Notes under the pieces: model-generated
Told to the model about the DNA's origin: nothing
Databases searched by the model: none
What the model saw: the letters and a program-made list of their open reading frames with translations, nothing else
Translations under genes and position numbers: made by a program
Part shown: piece after piece, positions 1-8,415 of the stretch
How positions within the stretch are numbered: the first letter of the stretch is position 1
Layout of the letters: every line of letters begins with the position of its first letter
Assembly (NCBI RefSeq): GCF_014926385.1
Contig: NZ_CP053291.1
Coordinates: forward strand, 1,116,001-1,180,000
Origin: Trueperella pecoris
Lineage (GTDB): Bacteria > Actinomycetota > Actinomycetes > Actinomycetales > Actinomycetaceae
Direction of reading: 5' to 3'
Length of the DNA stretch: 64,000 bases

Positions 1-182
1 GCAACGGAGATCGCATCGATGAGTGTGGCTTTAACAGCGCGCGAATTGACATCTAGCCCCAGCGACTGGGCGATGTCACGAAGCTCGGAGACCTTCATTC
101 CGGGCAACGAGGCAACGTCGACCATAACCTCCGCATCGGCCTTGGAGGGTAAAGAAGCGGTCTTGGACTTAGATGCAGCCAC
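1..182 (-). CDS. Protein with Rho_N/SAP-like N-terminal domain (5' part only)
   Basis: Only the first 60 or so codons lie in the window; the gene continues past base 1. The GTG start at 182 is chosen because a GAAAGG ribosome site sits just upstream. After a Ser/Lys/Ala-rich leader comes a helix-extended-helix segment (MKVSELRDIAQSLGLDV, then RAVKATLIDAI) of the kind found in the Rho_N/SAP fold, a small nucleic-acid-binding module. It could be transcription terminator Rho, or an actinobacterial primary sigma factor or other protein with such an extension. The visible part does not decide this. Confidence 0.5.
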   Translation of the reverse strand, partial: MAASKSKTASLPSKADAEVMVDVASLPGMKVSELRDIAQSLGLDVNSRAVKATLIDAISV

Positions 183-220
183 GTGCAACCTTTCGATCTC
201 GGAGTAGGTACAACTCGCCT

Positions 221-226
221 ATTATA
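221..226 (-). promoter_or_regulatory. Candidate sigma-70 -10 box
   Basis: A perfect TATAAT lies on the minus strand about 40 bases upstream of the GTG start at 182. No good -35 box is seen at the proper spacing. A small inverted repeat (GGTTTT/AAAACC, 229-245) lies just upstream and may terminate the stress-protein gene or bind a regulator. Confidence 0.4.
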
Positions 227-319
227 GCGGTTTTCTCAAAAAACCTTTATTCGTCGATAAGGTTAACGCCGATCGGCGACGTTTATTCCCGCATTTGCCC
301 AATGCTCGCGCTTCGAGAG

Positions 320-703
320 TTATCTCTCCGGAACGACGAGTACCGCACACTGGCTCTCAAGCAGAAGCTTTTGGATCTGCGAGCCGAGGCGCAACCGGCC
401 GTTCACAGGGCGCTTTGCCAATGATACGACGACGAGCGAGGCCTTGGTCTGCGTCACGACGTTGGCAATGTGGGTCGCAAGTTCTTCCTCCCCGAGCCGC
501 ACCTCAATCGAGAAAGCGATGTCGACACGCTCGAGTCGCTCCGTCAGATCGTCAATCTCAGCATCAACGGTTTCTTGATGGAATTCCGACACGGGACGGC
601 GAAGGAGCACAACAAGGGGGCGTTCCTGGCGCTGGCATAGATCAATGGCCGCAACGAGCGCGTCATCGCGAGCTCCTGGTGTGACTGGGACGACTACCGG
701 CAT
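320..703 (-). CDS. Universal stress protein (UspA) family
   Basis: A 127-residue single-domain protein starting MPVVVPVTPGARDDALVAAI and ending in SQCAVLVVPER, the typical first and last beta-strands of the Usp alpha/beta fold. The ATG at 703 is chosen over the upstream ATG at 721 because a GGAGAGG ribosome site lies about 9 bases before it. The usual ATP-binding Gly-x2-Gly-x9-Gly signature is replaced by RPVNGRLRLGSQIQKLLLES, which keeps GS near the end. The role is probably in stress or dormancy; no ligand can be assigned. Confidence 0.8.
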   Translation of the reverse strand: MPVVVPVTPGARDDALVAAIDLCQRQERPLVVLLRRPVSEFHQETVDAEIDDLTERLERVDIAFSIEVRLGEEELATHIANVVTQTKASLVVVSLAKRPVNGRLRLGSQIQKLLLESQCAVLVVPER

Positions 704-774
704 GCATGTAAACCTCTCCACACGAGCGTATATGGATCACGTCAAATGTACACGGTATTCGAAACCCTGTCATT

Positions 775-1872
775 TCAGTCAGCCATCCACACCCGCGCCG
801 ATTCTGCCTCCTCGGCAGGCGAGGGCAGGTTGACGAAGAGCGCATGCAAAACCAACTTGGCTAACGGGTAGTGCCTGTTGGAATTGATCGCCATCTGAGC
901 GTTGGAAATCGCGCGCTCGCGATCATCGGCCCACCAGGCTAGGTAGGCGGCTACCGCGTAGGCCGCAGCGTCGTCGTCGTCCGAATAGTCGCCGATGTGT
1001 TCGAGGAGGGAAATGAGAGCCGTGACCCTGTCCGCAGGCGCGACGTGTGCCTGGGCTAGCCTGCGCACCAACTGGCTGGCAGAGACGCTGGTGAGTCGAA
1101 CCATCGATTCGTCCACGCCGAAAAGAATGAGCCGGTCACGAAGGAGTATCTGATCAAGCGCCGCGTTGAGCTTGCCCATGTTTGCGGTGGTCCCGGCAGC
1201 CTCGTGCGGATCGGCACCTTCTTGGAGGGCGTCGATCGCCGTCTGCCACAAACCCACTCCGCGCCTGCCTTTGCGCGAGCGCCACTGACGCGCAGCTGCC
1301 ACAGCTTCCTGACGCTCGCTCCAGGGTGCGCGAGAACGCGGAAAGGTAGGACCATCTTCCACCGGCGCCGACCCGGCATAGACTGCCTCGGCAACCGCGG
1401 CAGAAGAATTGAGCTCTTCGAAAGAGCCGATGTATCCGGCCTCGCACAACTCCTCGAATGTATCGACGCGAGATTGGCGCGCGTCGATACCCGAGATCCA
1501 CTGCGTGAAGTCGGTCAGGCCCACCGAGACGAAGCCCTGCCCGCCGTTGCGGGCATCGATGCACTGTTGGGCGGCCAGTCCGGCCATGTCGAGGATATCG
1601 ATGGAATCGACATCGCTGAGCATCTGTTCCAGATCGTCGCCGTACCAGGCGATGTAGAGGTCTTCAACGTCGAAGGTCTCGATGAAGTCGAGCACCACGT
1701 CGAACAGCCCGGTGGGGACGATCGCGGCATCGATGCGTGCGCTGGGCCCTCCGGGGAGGCCTCCGGCGCCTCGCATCGCGATAAGGACCACCGATTGGCG
1801 GGGCTTGTAGCCGAGCGCATAAGGGGCGAAGGCGAGTATTTCGTGAGGTTGATTGAGTTTGATCTTGTTCAT
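775..1872 (-). CDS. DUF4192 family protein
   Basis: A 365-residue protein. The opening KLNQPHEILAFAPYALGYKPRQSVVLIAMRG matches the start of DUF4192, an actinobacterial family of unknown function in which a 'PY-LG-P-SLV' motif is typical. The C-terminal third is helical and TPR-like (YAVAAYLAWWADDRERAISNAQMAINSNRHYPLAKLVLHALF). The start at 1872 gives the canonical N-terminus; the longer reading frame to 1941 adds unrelated residues. It is divergent from the prenyl synthase gene and has no visible catalytic motif. Confidence 0.75.
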   Translation of the reverse strand: MNKIKLNQPHEILAFAPYALGYKPRQSVVLIAMRGAGGLPGGPSARIDAAIVPTGLFDVVLDFIETFDVEDLYIAWYGDDLEQMLSDVDSIDILDMAGLAAQQCIDARNGGQGFVSVGLTDFTQWISGIDARQSRVDTFEELCEAGYIGSFEELNSSAAVAEAVYAGSAPVEDGPTFPRSRAPWSERQEAVAAARQWRSRKGRRGVGLWQTAIDALQEGADPHEAAGTTANMGKLNAALDQILLRDRLILFGVDESMVRLTSVSASQLVRRLAQAHVAPADRVTALISLLEHIGDYSDDDDAAAYAVAAYLAWWADDRERAISNAQMAINSNRHYPLAKLVLHALFVNLPSPAEEAESARVWMAD

Positions 1873-1988
1873 GAGCCAAGTAAACACGCACAGGCAGCCA
1901 CGGCGTTTTTGAGATTGGCCAAATGTGGATCGCCGATGCACCTGGGCGGAATGTGGTTAACTTTCGCGAGTCTCGATAGGCTCTCACC

Positions 1989-3038
1989 ATGGATAACTTT
2001 CGCGCAGCCGTCACCGATCGACTCACACGCTCCCTCGAGGAGTCGGCACCATTCGTCGACGACTACCTCGCTCGTATCGTGTGGCGGGAGTTCATTACGC
2101 CGGCCCGAGAGCTCGCCGCGTCGGGAAAGCGCACTCGCGCCTTGCTGATCGCCGCCGGCCACGAGGCTTGCGGAGGAAAAGTTCCCCCGGTTCACGCGGG
2201 AGTCGCCGCGGAGCTTTACCAGATGTCGGCACTCGTCCACGACGACATTATCGACGATTCCCCCACCCGCCGCGGTGTCCCTGCCGCCCATCGTAATTTC
2301 GCCACCTCGCACCGCGGCTTATCCATGCTCGGAGACTCGGCAATCTTCGGCACGAAGGCGGCCATCCTGCTCGGCGATCTCCTGCTGTCCTTGGCGGCGG
2401 TGGAAATCGAGATGGCCGAGGCGTCCGACGCCGAATCCCTCGCCCGTGCCCGGCGCCTCTTTCACGAGATGACCGCCGAGACCGCCTACGGACAATATCT
2501 GGATCTGCGCGCAGAATCGACGTGCCTCAACGACCACCGCGAGGCTGCGATCAACGAGTCCCTCATCGTGCTACGCCACAAGTCCGCACGCTATTCCGTC
2601 GAGCTTCCCCTCATGATTGGCGGCGCGCTCGCCGGAGCATCCGAGTCCGACATTGCCCGCCTGTCCGAGCTCGGCAGGCCGCTGGGCATCGCCTTCCAGT
2701 TGCGCGACGACGAATTGGGAATCTTCGGCAACCCCGAGGACACCGGTAAGCCCGCAGGCGGAGACATCACAGAGGGCAAGCACACCGTGTTGCTTGCCCT
2801 CACGCGCGCACACGCGAGCGACGCCGACAGGAAGTTCGTCGACGACGCGCTCGGCCGCCCACTGTCCTCAGATGACGTTTCACGTATCCGCCGAATCGTC
2901 GTCGACTCCGGCGCTTTTGCCGAACACGAAGACATGATCGCGGCGTACGAAAGAGCAGCACTCGAGGTGGCGGCCCAGTTCACCGCGGCCCCGATTCTGG
3001 GCTCGGTCATGACCGAGCTAGAAAATCGCCGCGCGTGA
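1989..3038 (+). CDS. idsA: Polyprenyl (geranylgeranyl-type) diphosphate synthase
   Basis: A 349-residue trans-isoprenyl diphosphate synthase, which condenses IPP with allylic diphosphates to make carrier-lipid or quinone side-chain precursors. The first aspartate-rich motif is DDIIDD at residues 85-90, followed by SPTRRG. The second region reads QLRDDELGIFG (about 238-246) with the usual KPAGGDITEGKHTVL after it. Chain length cannot be read safely from sequence. It sits next to the Rv2175c-like gene, as idsA2 does near Rv2175c in M. tuberculosis, which supports the name. Confidence 0.85.
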   Translation: MDNFRAAVTDRLTRSLEESAPFVDDYLARIVWREFITPARELAASGKRTRALLIAAGHEACGGKVPPVHAGVAAELYQMSALVHDDIIDDSPTRRGVPAAHRNFATSHRGLSMLGDSAIFGTKAAILLGDLLLSLAAVEIEMAEASDAESLARARRLFHEMTAETAYGQYLDLRAESTCLNDHREAAINESLIVLRHKSARYSVELPLMIGGALAGASESDIARLSELGRPLGIAFQLRDDELGIFGNPEDTGKPAGGDITEGKHTVLLALTRAHASDADRKFVDDALGRPLSSDDVSRIRRIVVDSGAFAEHEDMIAAYERAALEVAAQFTAAPILGSVMTELENRRA

Positions 3039-3081
3039 GACCGGTCCGGCGGCGGAAGCCAGACGACGGCGTCGTTCGCCC

Positions 3082-3441
3082 CTAGAAGCCCAACCCCACG
3101 ACAACACGGCGCACCGCGCGATGGCGCCCCTCACGGAGGGCCTGCATCGGCGTCGTACCCAATTCAGGTTCCTGCGAATACAACCAGGTGTGCGCCTCCT
3201 CGTCGGAGTATCCCCTGTCAGCAAGCATCGTTAGCGTGCCGTTGAGACTCGGGAGGGCGACGTGCACGCCGTCCTTCTCCACAATCTGATCAGCACTGAT
3301 CGACAGAGCGTGATTTGGGCCACGTCGGACGGCTAGCAGCTTCTTATCGGACAACATCGAGCGCACCGATTGCTGGCGAATGCCAAGCATATGGCCGATT
3401 TCGGGGACGGAGAAATACTCAAGGTCTTCATTCACGCGCAC
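3082..3441 (-). CDS. Rv2175c-like wHTH DNA-binding protein
   Basis: A 119-residue protein with a winged-helix-like N-terminus (YFSVPEIGHMLGIRQQSVRSMLSDKKLLAVRRGPNHALSI) and a C-terminal helical domain. It matches the family of M. tuberculosis Rv2175c, a DNA-binding protein phosphorylated by the adjacent kinase PknL. A PASTA kinase gene lies two genes away here as well. The GTG at 3441 has no clear ribosome site, so the start is uncertain (GTG at 3435 is also possible). It is divergent from the LysM gene, and both may be controlled from the 135-bp gap between them. Confidence 0.75.
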   Translation of the reverse strand: MRVNEDLEYFSVPEIGHMLGIRQQSVRSMLSDKKLLAVRRGPNHALSISADQIVEKDGVHVALPSLNGTLTMLADRGYSDEEAHTWLYSQEPELGTTPMQALREGRHRAVRRVVVGLGF

Positions 3442-3576
3442 ATGTTAACGCAACAAGAAAAATTTGAGTGGCAACACGCCGAAAACTCGACTACTGTCTC
3501 AGGTGAACCATTTATAACAATTACATCTCGTTGCACATCTGTCACATTTGTAAAGATCGCACCACACGGAGGTTCC

Positions 3577-4854
3577 ATGTCGTCATGGATGAGGCGCTCA
3601 GGTGCCGCACTCGCAGCTACAACCGTTGCCACGCTGATTGCGCCCGTCGCCGGCGCAACCGCAACCCCGATCACGCCTGTCAAGGCACCGATCTTCAAGA
3701 GCCCCGAGATGACCTACCAGGTCAAGCGTGGAGACACCGTCAGCGCCATTGCGCTCCGCTCGGGCACAACTATTGACGCCATCGTCAAGGCCAACAAGCT
3801 ACGCTCGGCCCACCTGATCTACCCCGGCCAGCTGCTTCGCATCCCTTCGGCGGTTTCCACCCCGACGCCCGCCGCACCGAAGCCTGCAGCGGCCGCTCCA
3901 GCGCCAGTGGCTGCCCCCGCGCCCAGCGCGGCGTCGGAGGTGTACGTCGTCAAACCCGGCGACACCCTAGGTAAGATTGCCCGCGCCTACAAGACGACTG
4001 TGGCCAAGCTCGCCGCAGACAACGCAATCGCCAATCCCAACCGCATCAGCGTCGGCCAGCGCCTGACGGTGGGCAGCACCGCCCCGGCCCCCAGCGCGCA
4101 GGCCGCGAACACCGCGGCCGCACCCGCTAAGCCCGCGCCGCAGGCTCCGGCCAAGGCTCAGCCGGCCGCACCGGCCACCGGCACGACCTACGTGGTGCGC
4201 CCGGGCGATACTCTCGGGAAGATCGCGCTCATGCACGGAACGTCGGTTGCCAAGATTGTCGCGGACAACGCAATCGCCAATCCCAACCGTATCAGCGTCG
4301 GGCAAAAGCTCTCCATCGGCACTCCCGCTCCGAGCGCGCCCGCTGCCCACAAGGCAGCACCGAAAAAGCAGCTGGTGAAGAACAACTTCCCCGGCTACAC
4401 CTATGCCGATGAGACCGTAGCCGCCGCCAACGAGAATAAGCATGCGCTCATTAACTCCCAGCTACCATCGCGCGCCGAGGTGCAGACCACGATCAAGCAG
4501 GTCGCACGCAAGTTGGGCGTGGATCCAAAGCTGGCTCTGGCACACGCCTTCGTCGAGTCCGGCTTTAACGCCAACGCAGTCTCGCCCGCCAACGCCATCG
4601 GCACCATGCAGGTGATTCCTTCCTCCGGCACGTGGGCCTCGCAGATGGTTGGACGCCAACTGAACCTACTCAACCCCTACGACAACATCGTCGCCGGCGT
4701 CGCGATCATCCGCTCCCTTCAGCGGTCCGCCGACTCGCTCGAACAGGGCATCGCGGGCTACTACCAGGGTCTGGGCGGCGTACGTAAGTATGGCATGCGT
4801 CCCGACACGGTCAACTACGTGGCCAAGGTTAAAGCCGCGATGGACCGTTTCTAG
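3577..4854 (+). CDS. Secreted LysM x3 + SLT lytic transglycosylase
   Basis: A 425-residue exported muralytic enzyme. The ATG at 3577 follows GGAGG by 4-5 bases and gives a signal peptide (residues 1-27, ending ...APVAGA). Three LysM peptidoglycan-binding modules lie at about 46-90, 122-165 and 206-248; the last two are near-identical and are joined by Ala/Pro-rich linkers. An SLT-type lysozyme-like domain fills about 300-420 with the ALAHAFVESGF catalytic-Glu motif near residue 326, then NAIGTMQVIPSSG and YDNIVAGV. It should cleave glycan strands. The PASTA kinase gene follows 69 bases downstream. Confidence 0.85.
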   Translation: MSSWMRRSGAALAATTVATLIAPVAGATATPITPVKAPIFKSPEMTYQVKRGDTVSAIALRSGTTIDAIVKANKLRSAHLIYPGQLLRIPSAVSTPTPAAPKPAAAAPAPVAAPAPSAASEVYVVKPGDTLGKIARAYKTTVAKLAADNAIANPNRISVGQRLTVGSTAPAPSAQAANTAAAPAKPAPQAPAKAQPAAPATGTTYVVRPGDTLGKIALMHGTSVAKIVADNAIANPNRISVGQKLSIGTPAPSAPAAHKAAPKKQLVKNNFPGYTYADETVAAANENKHALINSQLPSRAEVQTTIKQVARKLGVDPKLALAHAFVESGFNANAVSPANAIGTMQVIPSSGTWASQMVGRQLNLLNPYDNIVAGVAIIRSLQRSADSLEQGIAGYYQGLGGVRKYGMRPDTVNYVAKVKAAMDRF

Positions 4855-4922
4855 CGCGGAAAGTCGAAATTGCCGGTCAGTCTCATGCAGGCTGACCGGC
4901 ATTTCAAGATAATGTAGAAGAC

Positions 4923-6911
4923 GTGAAACCTGATCCACTCCTCGGCACGGTCATCGACAACCGATACTCCATCAGCGCCCGCATCGCGCGCGGTGGCATG
5001 GCTACCGTTTACCACGCCACAGACACGCGCCTCGAACGCAACGTCGCAGTCAAGGTCATTCATGCCCACTTGGCGGAGCAACAGGATTTTGTACGCCGCT
5101 TTATCTCCGAGGCTCGCGCAGCCGCCAGCCTCTCGAGCCCCCACATCGTGGCCGTCCACGATCAGGGCGTCGCCCAGTTGCCGTCGGGCGAGCTTCCCTA
5201 CCTCGTCATGGAGCTGATGACGGGCCCGGACTTGCGTTCCCAGTTACGCGATCACGGCTCCTTCCCGCTCGGCATGAGCCTTGAGCTGGTCAGACAGGTC
5301 CTTGCCGGGCTCGTCGTAGCCCATCACGCCGGCATCATTCACCGCGACATTAAACCCGAAAACGTGCTCTTGACCGCCCCGCTCGAGCCGACGGCGCTTG
5401 GTCCGAAGTTCCAGGCCAAGCTCACGGACTTCGGCCTGGCCAGGGCCGCCTCCGACGCGACCTCCACGCAGACAAATTCGATGCTCGGCACGGTCGGGTA
5501 CGTCGCGCCCGAATTCGTTTCATCAGGGACGACAGGCAAGACGTCGGACATTTATTCCGTGGGCATCATGCTCTACGAACTCATCGCCGGCCAGCTCCCG
5601 TTCCATGGCGAATCCGCCATGAACGTCGCCTTCAAGCACGTCAACGAGACGATGCCGCGCCTGGTCGATCAGGCTGAGTGGATGCCTCCCGCCGTGGACT
5701 CGCTCATCTCGCTCTTCACCGCGAAGAGCGCGTCCAAACGCCCCCAGAATGCGGAGGCGGCGCTTGACGCTTTGACCGATATCGTAGCCTCGCTACCCGA
5801 AGAGGTCCTGATTCGCCGGATCCCCGTCTTTCCCGTGGCGCCCGAAAAACGCCCGCAGGCTCCCGCCACGACCTCGGTTCTGCCCGTCTCACAGACTGCC
5901 GTTCTCGACGCCGATCAGCACAGCCCCGTGGTGCCCGCCGACTCGACGTCGTCGGTAACGTCCCAGCCAACCACCCGGGCCGCTGCCTCGCGCAACGACA
6001 CCTACGCCGGAGTACCCAAGCGACGTCGGCGCCTCTGGCCGCTTCTCACCGCGCTATTGACCCTGCTGATAGCTGGCGGGTCCTACGGCGTGTGGTGGTA
6101 CTACTCCGAAGGTCCCGGCCTGCGTGTGGGAGTCCCGAACGTCATCAACCTCGTGCAGGCCGACGCCGAAGCGGCGCTGACTAATGCGGGGCTGAGCTTT
6201 ACCGTGAAGGAAGATTTTTCCGACGAGGTCGACAAGGGTTACGTGGTCAACGCTGACCCGACGGTTGGCGCCAAGATCCACCCCTCCACGCCCGTCACCC
6301 TCATCGTCTCCGCAGGCATCGAGCACATCATCGTTCCCGACGTCGCGGGCAAGGCCAAGGATGAGGCGTTGACGGTGATACAGGACAGCAGGCTCAAGGC
6401 AGAGGTCGCCGAGGCATATTCGGATACCGTCCCGGCTGGAAAAGTCATCTCGCAAAAGCCCGAGGCAGCCGCCTCCATCCCCCACACGACTCCCGTCACG
6501 CTGACTATCTCACTCGGACGCGAGCCGGTCTCCACCCCCGACCTGACGAACGCCACCATCGAGGACGCCACCGCACGGCTGACCGAAGCGGGGCTCGAGG
6601 CAAAGGTTACGGAAGAGTTTTCCGATACTGTCCCGGCCGGCGTCGTCATCTCCCAAGAATCGGCACCAGGAACCACCCTCTACCGTGGCGACTCGCTCCC
6701 GATCAAGGTCTCCAAGGGCCCCGAGCTGATCAAGGTTCCCAACGTCTTCGGGCTGCAGGAAGCGGCCGCAACAAAGGCGCTGAAAGACGCAGGATTCAAC
6801 GTTGACTATCACCGCATTCTCGGCGGGTACTTCGGCACTGTCCGCTCCCAGAACCCGGGAGCAGGCGAGATGGTCAAACCTGGTTCGACCATCACCCTGA
6901 CGATCGTCTAG
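4923..6911 (+). CDS. pknL: PASTA-domain Ser/Thr protein kinase (PknB/PknL type)
   Basis: A 662-residue Hanks-type kinase starting at GTG 4923. Kinase landmarks are VAVKVIH (lysine), HRDIKPENVLL near 139-149 and DFG near 168. A Pro/Thr-rich juxtamembrane stretch precedes one membrane helix (about 372-392). Four extracellular PASTA repeats fill about 403-662 (e.g. VPNVINLVQADAEAALTNAG, VPDVAGKAKDEAL, TPDLTNATIEDA, VPNVFGLQEAAA). Such kinases sense muropeptides or lipid II and phosphorylate cell-wall regulators. By position next to an Rv2175c homologue and class II DAHP synthase, it corresponds to PknL. Confidence 0.9.
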   Translation: MKPDPLLGTVIDNRYSISARIARGGMATVYHATDTRLERNVAVKVIHAHLAEQQDFVRRFISEARAAASLSSPHIVAVHDQGVAQLPSGELPYLVMELMTGPDLRSQLRDHGSFPLGMSLELVRQVLAGLVVAHHAGIIHRDIKPENVLLTAPLEPTALGPKFQAKLTDFGLARAASDATSTQTNSMLGTVGYVAPEFVSSGTTGKTSDIYSVGIMLYELIAGQLPFHGESAMNVAFKHVNETMPRLVDQAEWMPPAVDSLISLFTAKSASKRPQNAEAALDALTDIVASLPEEVLIRRIPVFPVAPEKRPQAPATTSVLPVSQTAVLDADQHSPVVPADSTSSVTSQPTTRAAASRNDTYAGVPKRRRRLWPLLTALLTLLIAGGSYGVWWYYSEGPGLRVGVPNVINLVQADAEAALTNAGLSFTVKEDFSDEVDKGYVVNADPTVGAKIHPSTPVTLIVSAGIEHIIVPDVAGKAKDEALTVIQDSRLKAEVAEAYSDTVPAGKVISQKPEAAASIPHTTPVTLTISLGREPVSTPDLTNATIEDATARLTEAGLEAKVTEEFSDTVPAGVVISQESAPGTTLYRGDSLPIKVSKGPELIKVPNVFGLQEAAATKALKDAGFNVDYHRILGGYFGTVRSQNPGAGEMVKPGSTITLTIV

Positions 6912-6956
6912 CGTAACGCTAAGCGCCCGCCGCACACGCGCCGGGCACTACGTCAC

Positions 6957-8309
6957 CTAAAAACTCTCGCGCAGAATCTCCGAAATAAGGAAGGCCAGTT
7001 CGAGGGACTGCTGATGATTGAGTCGGGGATCGACCAACGTCTCGTAGCGTTCTCCCAGCTTGTCTTCGCCGATTGCTTCGGAGCCGCCAAGCACTTCGGT
7101 GACGTCGTCACCGGTCAGCTCGATGTGAAGACCACCGGGAATCGTGCCCATCTGGCGGTGGACGGCGAAGAAACCCCGCACCTCGTCGAGCACGTCGTCG
7201 AGACGACGCGTCTTGAAAGCTCCCACCGAGATCGTGTTGCCGTGCATCGGGTCGCTCATCCACGTCACTGGGCGCCCATCTTCGCGGACAGTCTCGATGA
7301 TCGACGGCAGCACGTCAACCACCTTGTTCGCCCCCAGGCGCGTGATGAACGTCAGGCGCCCTTCCCGACCCTCGGGATTGAGCTTGTCGATCAGGCGTAG
7401 GATGTCCTCCCGCGACGCCGACGGGCCCAGCTTCACGCCGATCGGGTTTTGCACATGGGAGAGCATCTCGACATGAGCGCCGTCGGCATTGCGCGTCCGC
7501 TCGCCGATCCACAAGAAGTGTGCTCCGGTGTTGTACGGCAGACCCGTGCGCGAATCGATGCGCGTCATCGCGTCCTCATAATCAAGAATGAGAGCCTCGT
7601 GCGAGGAGTAGAAATCCACCGTCTTCAGCGACTCCGTGTATGCTCCCGCCGCCCGCATGAACTCCATCGCACGGTCGATCTCCCCGGCCATCGCCGTGTA
7701 GCGATGGTAGGCCGGGTTGGCAGAAAATCCCTTATTCCATTCGTGGACCTTGGTCAGATCCGCGAATCCGCCCTGGGTGAAGGCACGAATGAGGTTCAGC
7801 GTGGCAGCCGAGTGCTGGTATGCCTCCACTAGGCGGCGCGGGTCCGGGGTGCGAGATTGCACCGTGAATTCGTGGCCGTTGACGGCGTCGCCCATGTAGG
7901 AAGGCAACTCCGTGCCGTCACGATCCTCTAAGGGGTTCGAGCGCGGCTTGGCGTACTGACCCGCCATCCTGCCGAGCTTGACCACAGGAACAGAGGCTGA
8001 GTAGGTGAGCACAACCGCCATCTGGAGGATCGTGCGAATCTTGGCCCGGATGCGGTCCGCCGTCGCATCGGCGAAAGATTCGGCGCAGTCCCCGCCTTGC
8101 AAGACGAACGTCTCGCCGCGGCCGGCACGTGCCATTTCCTTGGTCAAGGAGTCCGCCTCGCCGGCGAAGATCAATGGCGGCATGGTGCGCAGATAGTTGA
8201 CCGTGGCCCTTTCGACGTCGGCGTCGGGGTACACGGGCTGATGCTTGGCCGGCCGGTCCCTCCACGCCGCTAGAGCCTGCCGGGTCTTCTCATCTGCTTC
8301 TTCAAACAT
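6957..8309 (-). CDS. aroG: Class II 3-deoxy-7-phosphoheptulonate (DAHP) synthase
   Basis: A 450-residue type II DAHP synthase, the first step of the shikimate pathway (PEP + erythrose-4-phosphate). Family signatures seen are the N-terminal AWRDRPAKHQPVYPD, FVLQGGDCAESF with the metal-binding cysteine, RMAGQYAKPRS, WIGERTRN, PIGVKLGPSA, WMSDPMHGNT and GGLHIELTGDDVTEVLGG. Its length equals that of the M. tuberculosis enzyme. It is convergent with pknL, and the same two genes lie close together in mycobacteria. Confidence 0.95.
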   Translation of the reverse strand: MFEEADEKTRQALAAWRDRPAKHQPVYPDADVERATVNYLRTMPPLIFAGEADSLTKEMARAGRGETFVLQGGDCAESFADATADRIRAKIRTILQMAVVLTYSASVPVVKLGRMAGQYAKPRSNPLEDRDGTELPSYMGDAVNGHEFTVQSRTPDPRRLVEAYQHSAATLNLIRAFTQGGFADLTKVHEWNKGFSANPAYHRYTAMAGEIDRAMEFMRAAGAYTESLKTVDFYSSHEALILDYEDAMTRIDSRTGLPYNTGAHFLWIGERTRNADGAHVEMLSHVQNPIGVKLGPSASREDILRLIDKLNPEGREGRLTFITRLGANKVVDVLPSIIETVREDGRPVTWMSDPMHGNTISVGAFKTRRLDDVLDEVRGFFAVHRQMGTIPGGLHIELTGDDVTEVLGGSEAIGEDKLGERYETLVDPRLNHQQSLELAFLISEILRESF

Positions 8310-8361
8310 ATCTTGATTCTAAACAAATCCCGACGCCTGCAAGCCCACGTCCGGTAGGTGA

Positions 8362-8400
8362 ATGTTGGGGCGAGGAACATTATGCTCCCCGCCCCAACAT
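8362..8400 (-). terminator. Hairpin downstream of pfp
   Basis: An 11-bp perfect inverted repeat (ATGTTGGGGCG at 8362-8372, CGCCCCAACAT at 8390-8400) with a 17-base loop lies just after the phosphofructokinase gene in its reading direction. There is no long T-run. Confidence 0.6.
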
Positions 8401-8415
8401 CATGCCTTCAGTTGG

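Noticed and set aside
3442-3576. Cyclic di-AMP (ydaO) riboswitch before the LysM gene
   Set aside because: Such elements often precede muralytic genes in actinobacteria, but the gap is only about 135 bases and I cannot find the conserved core.
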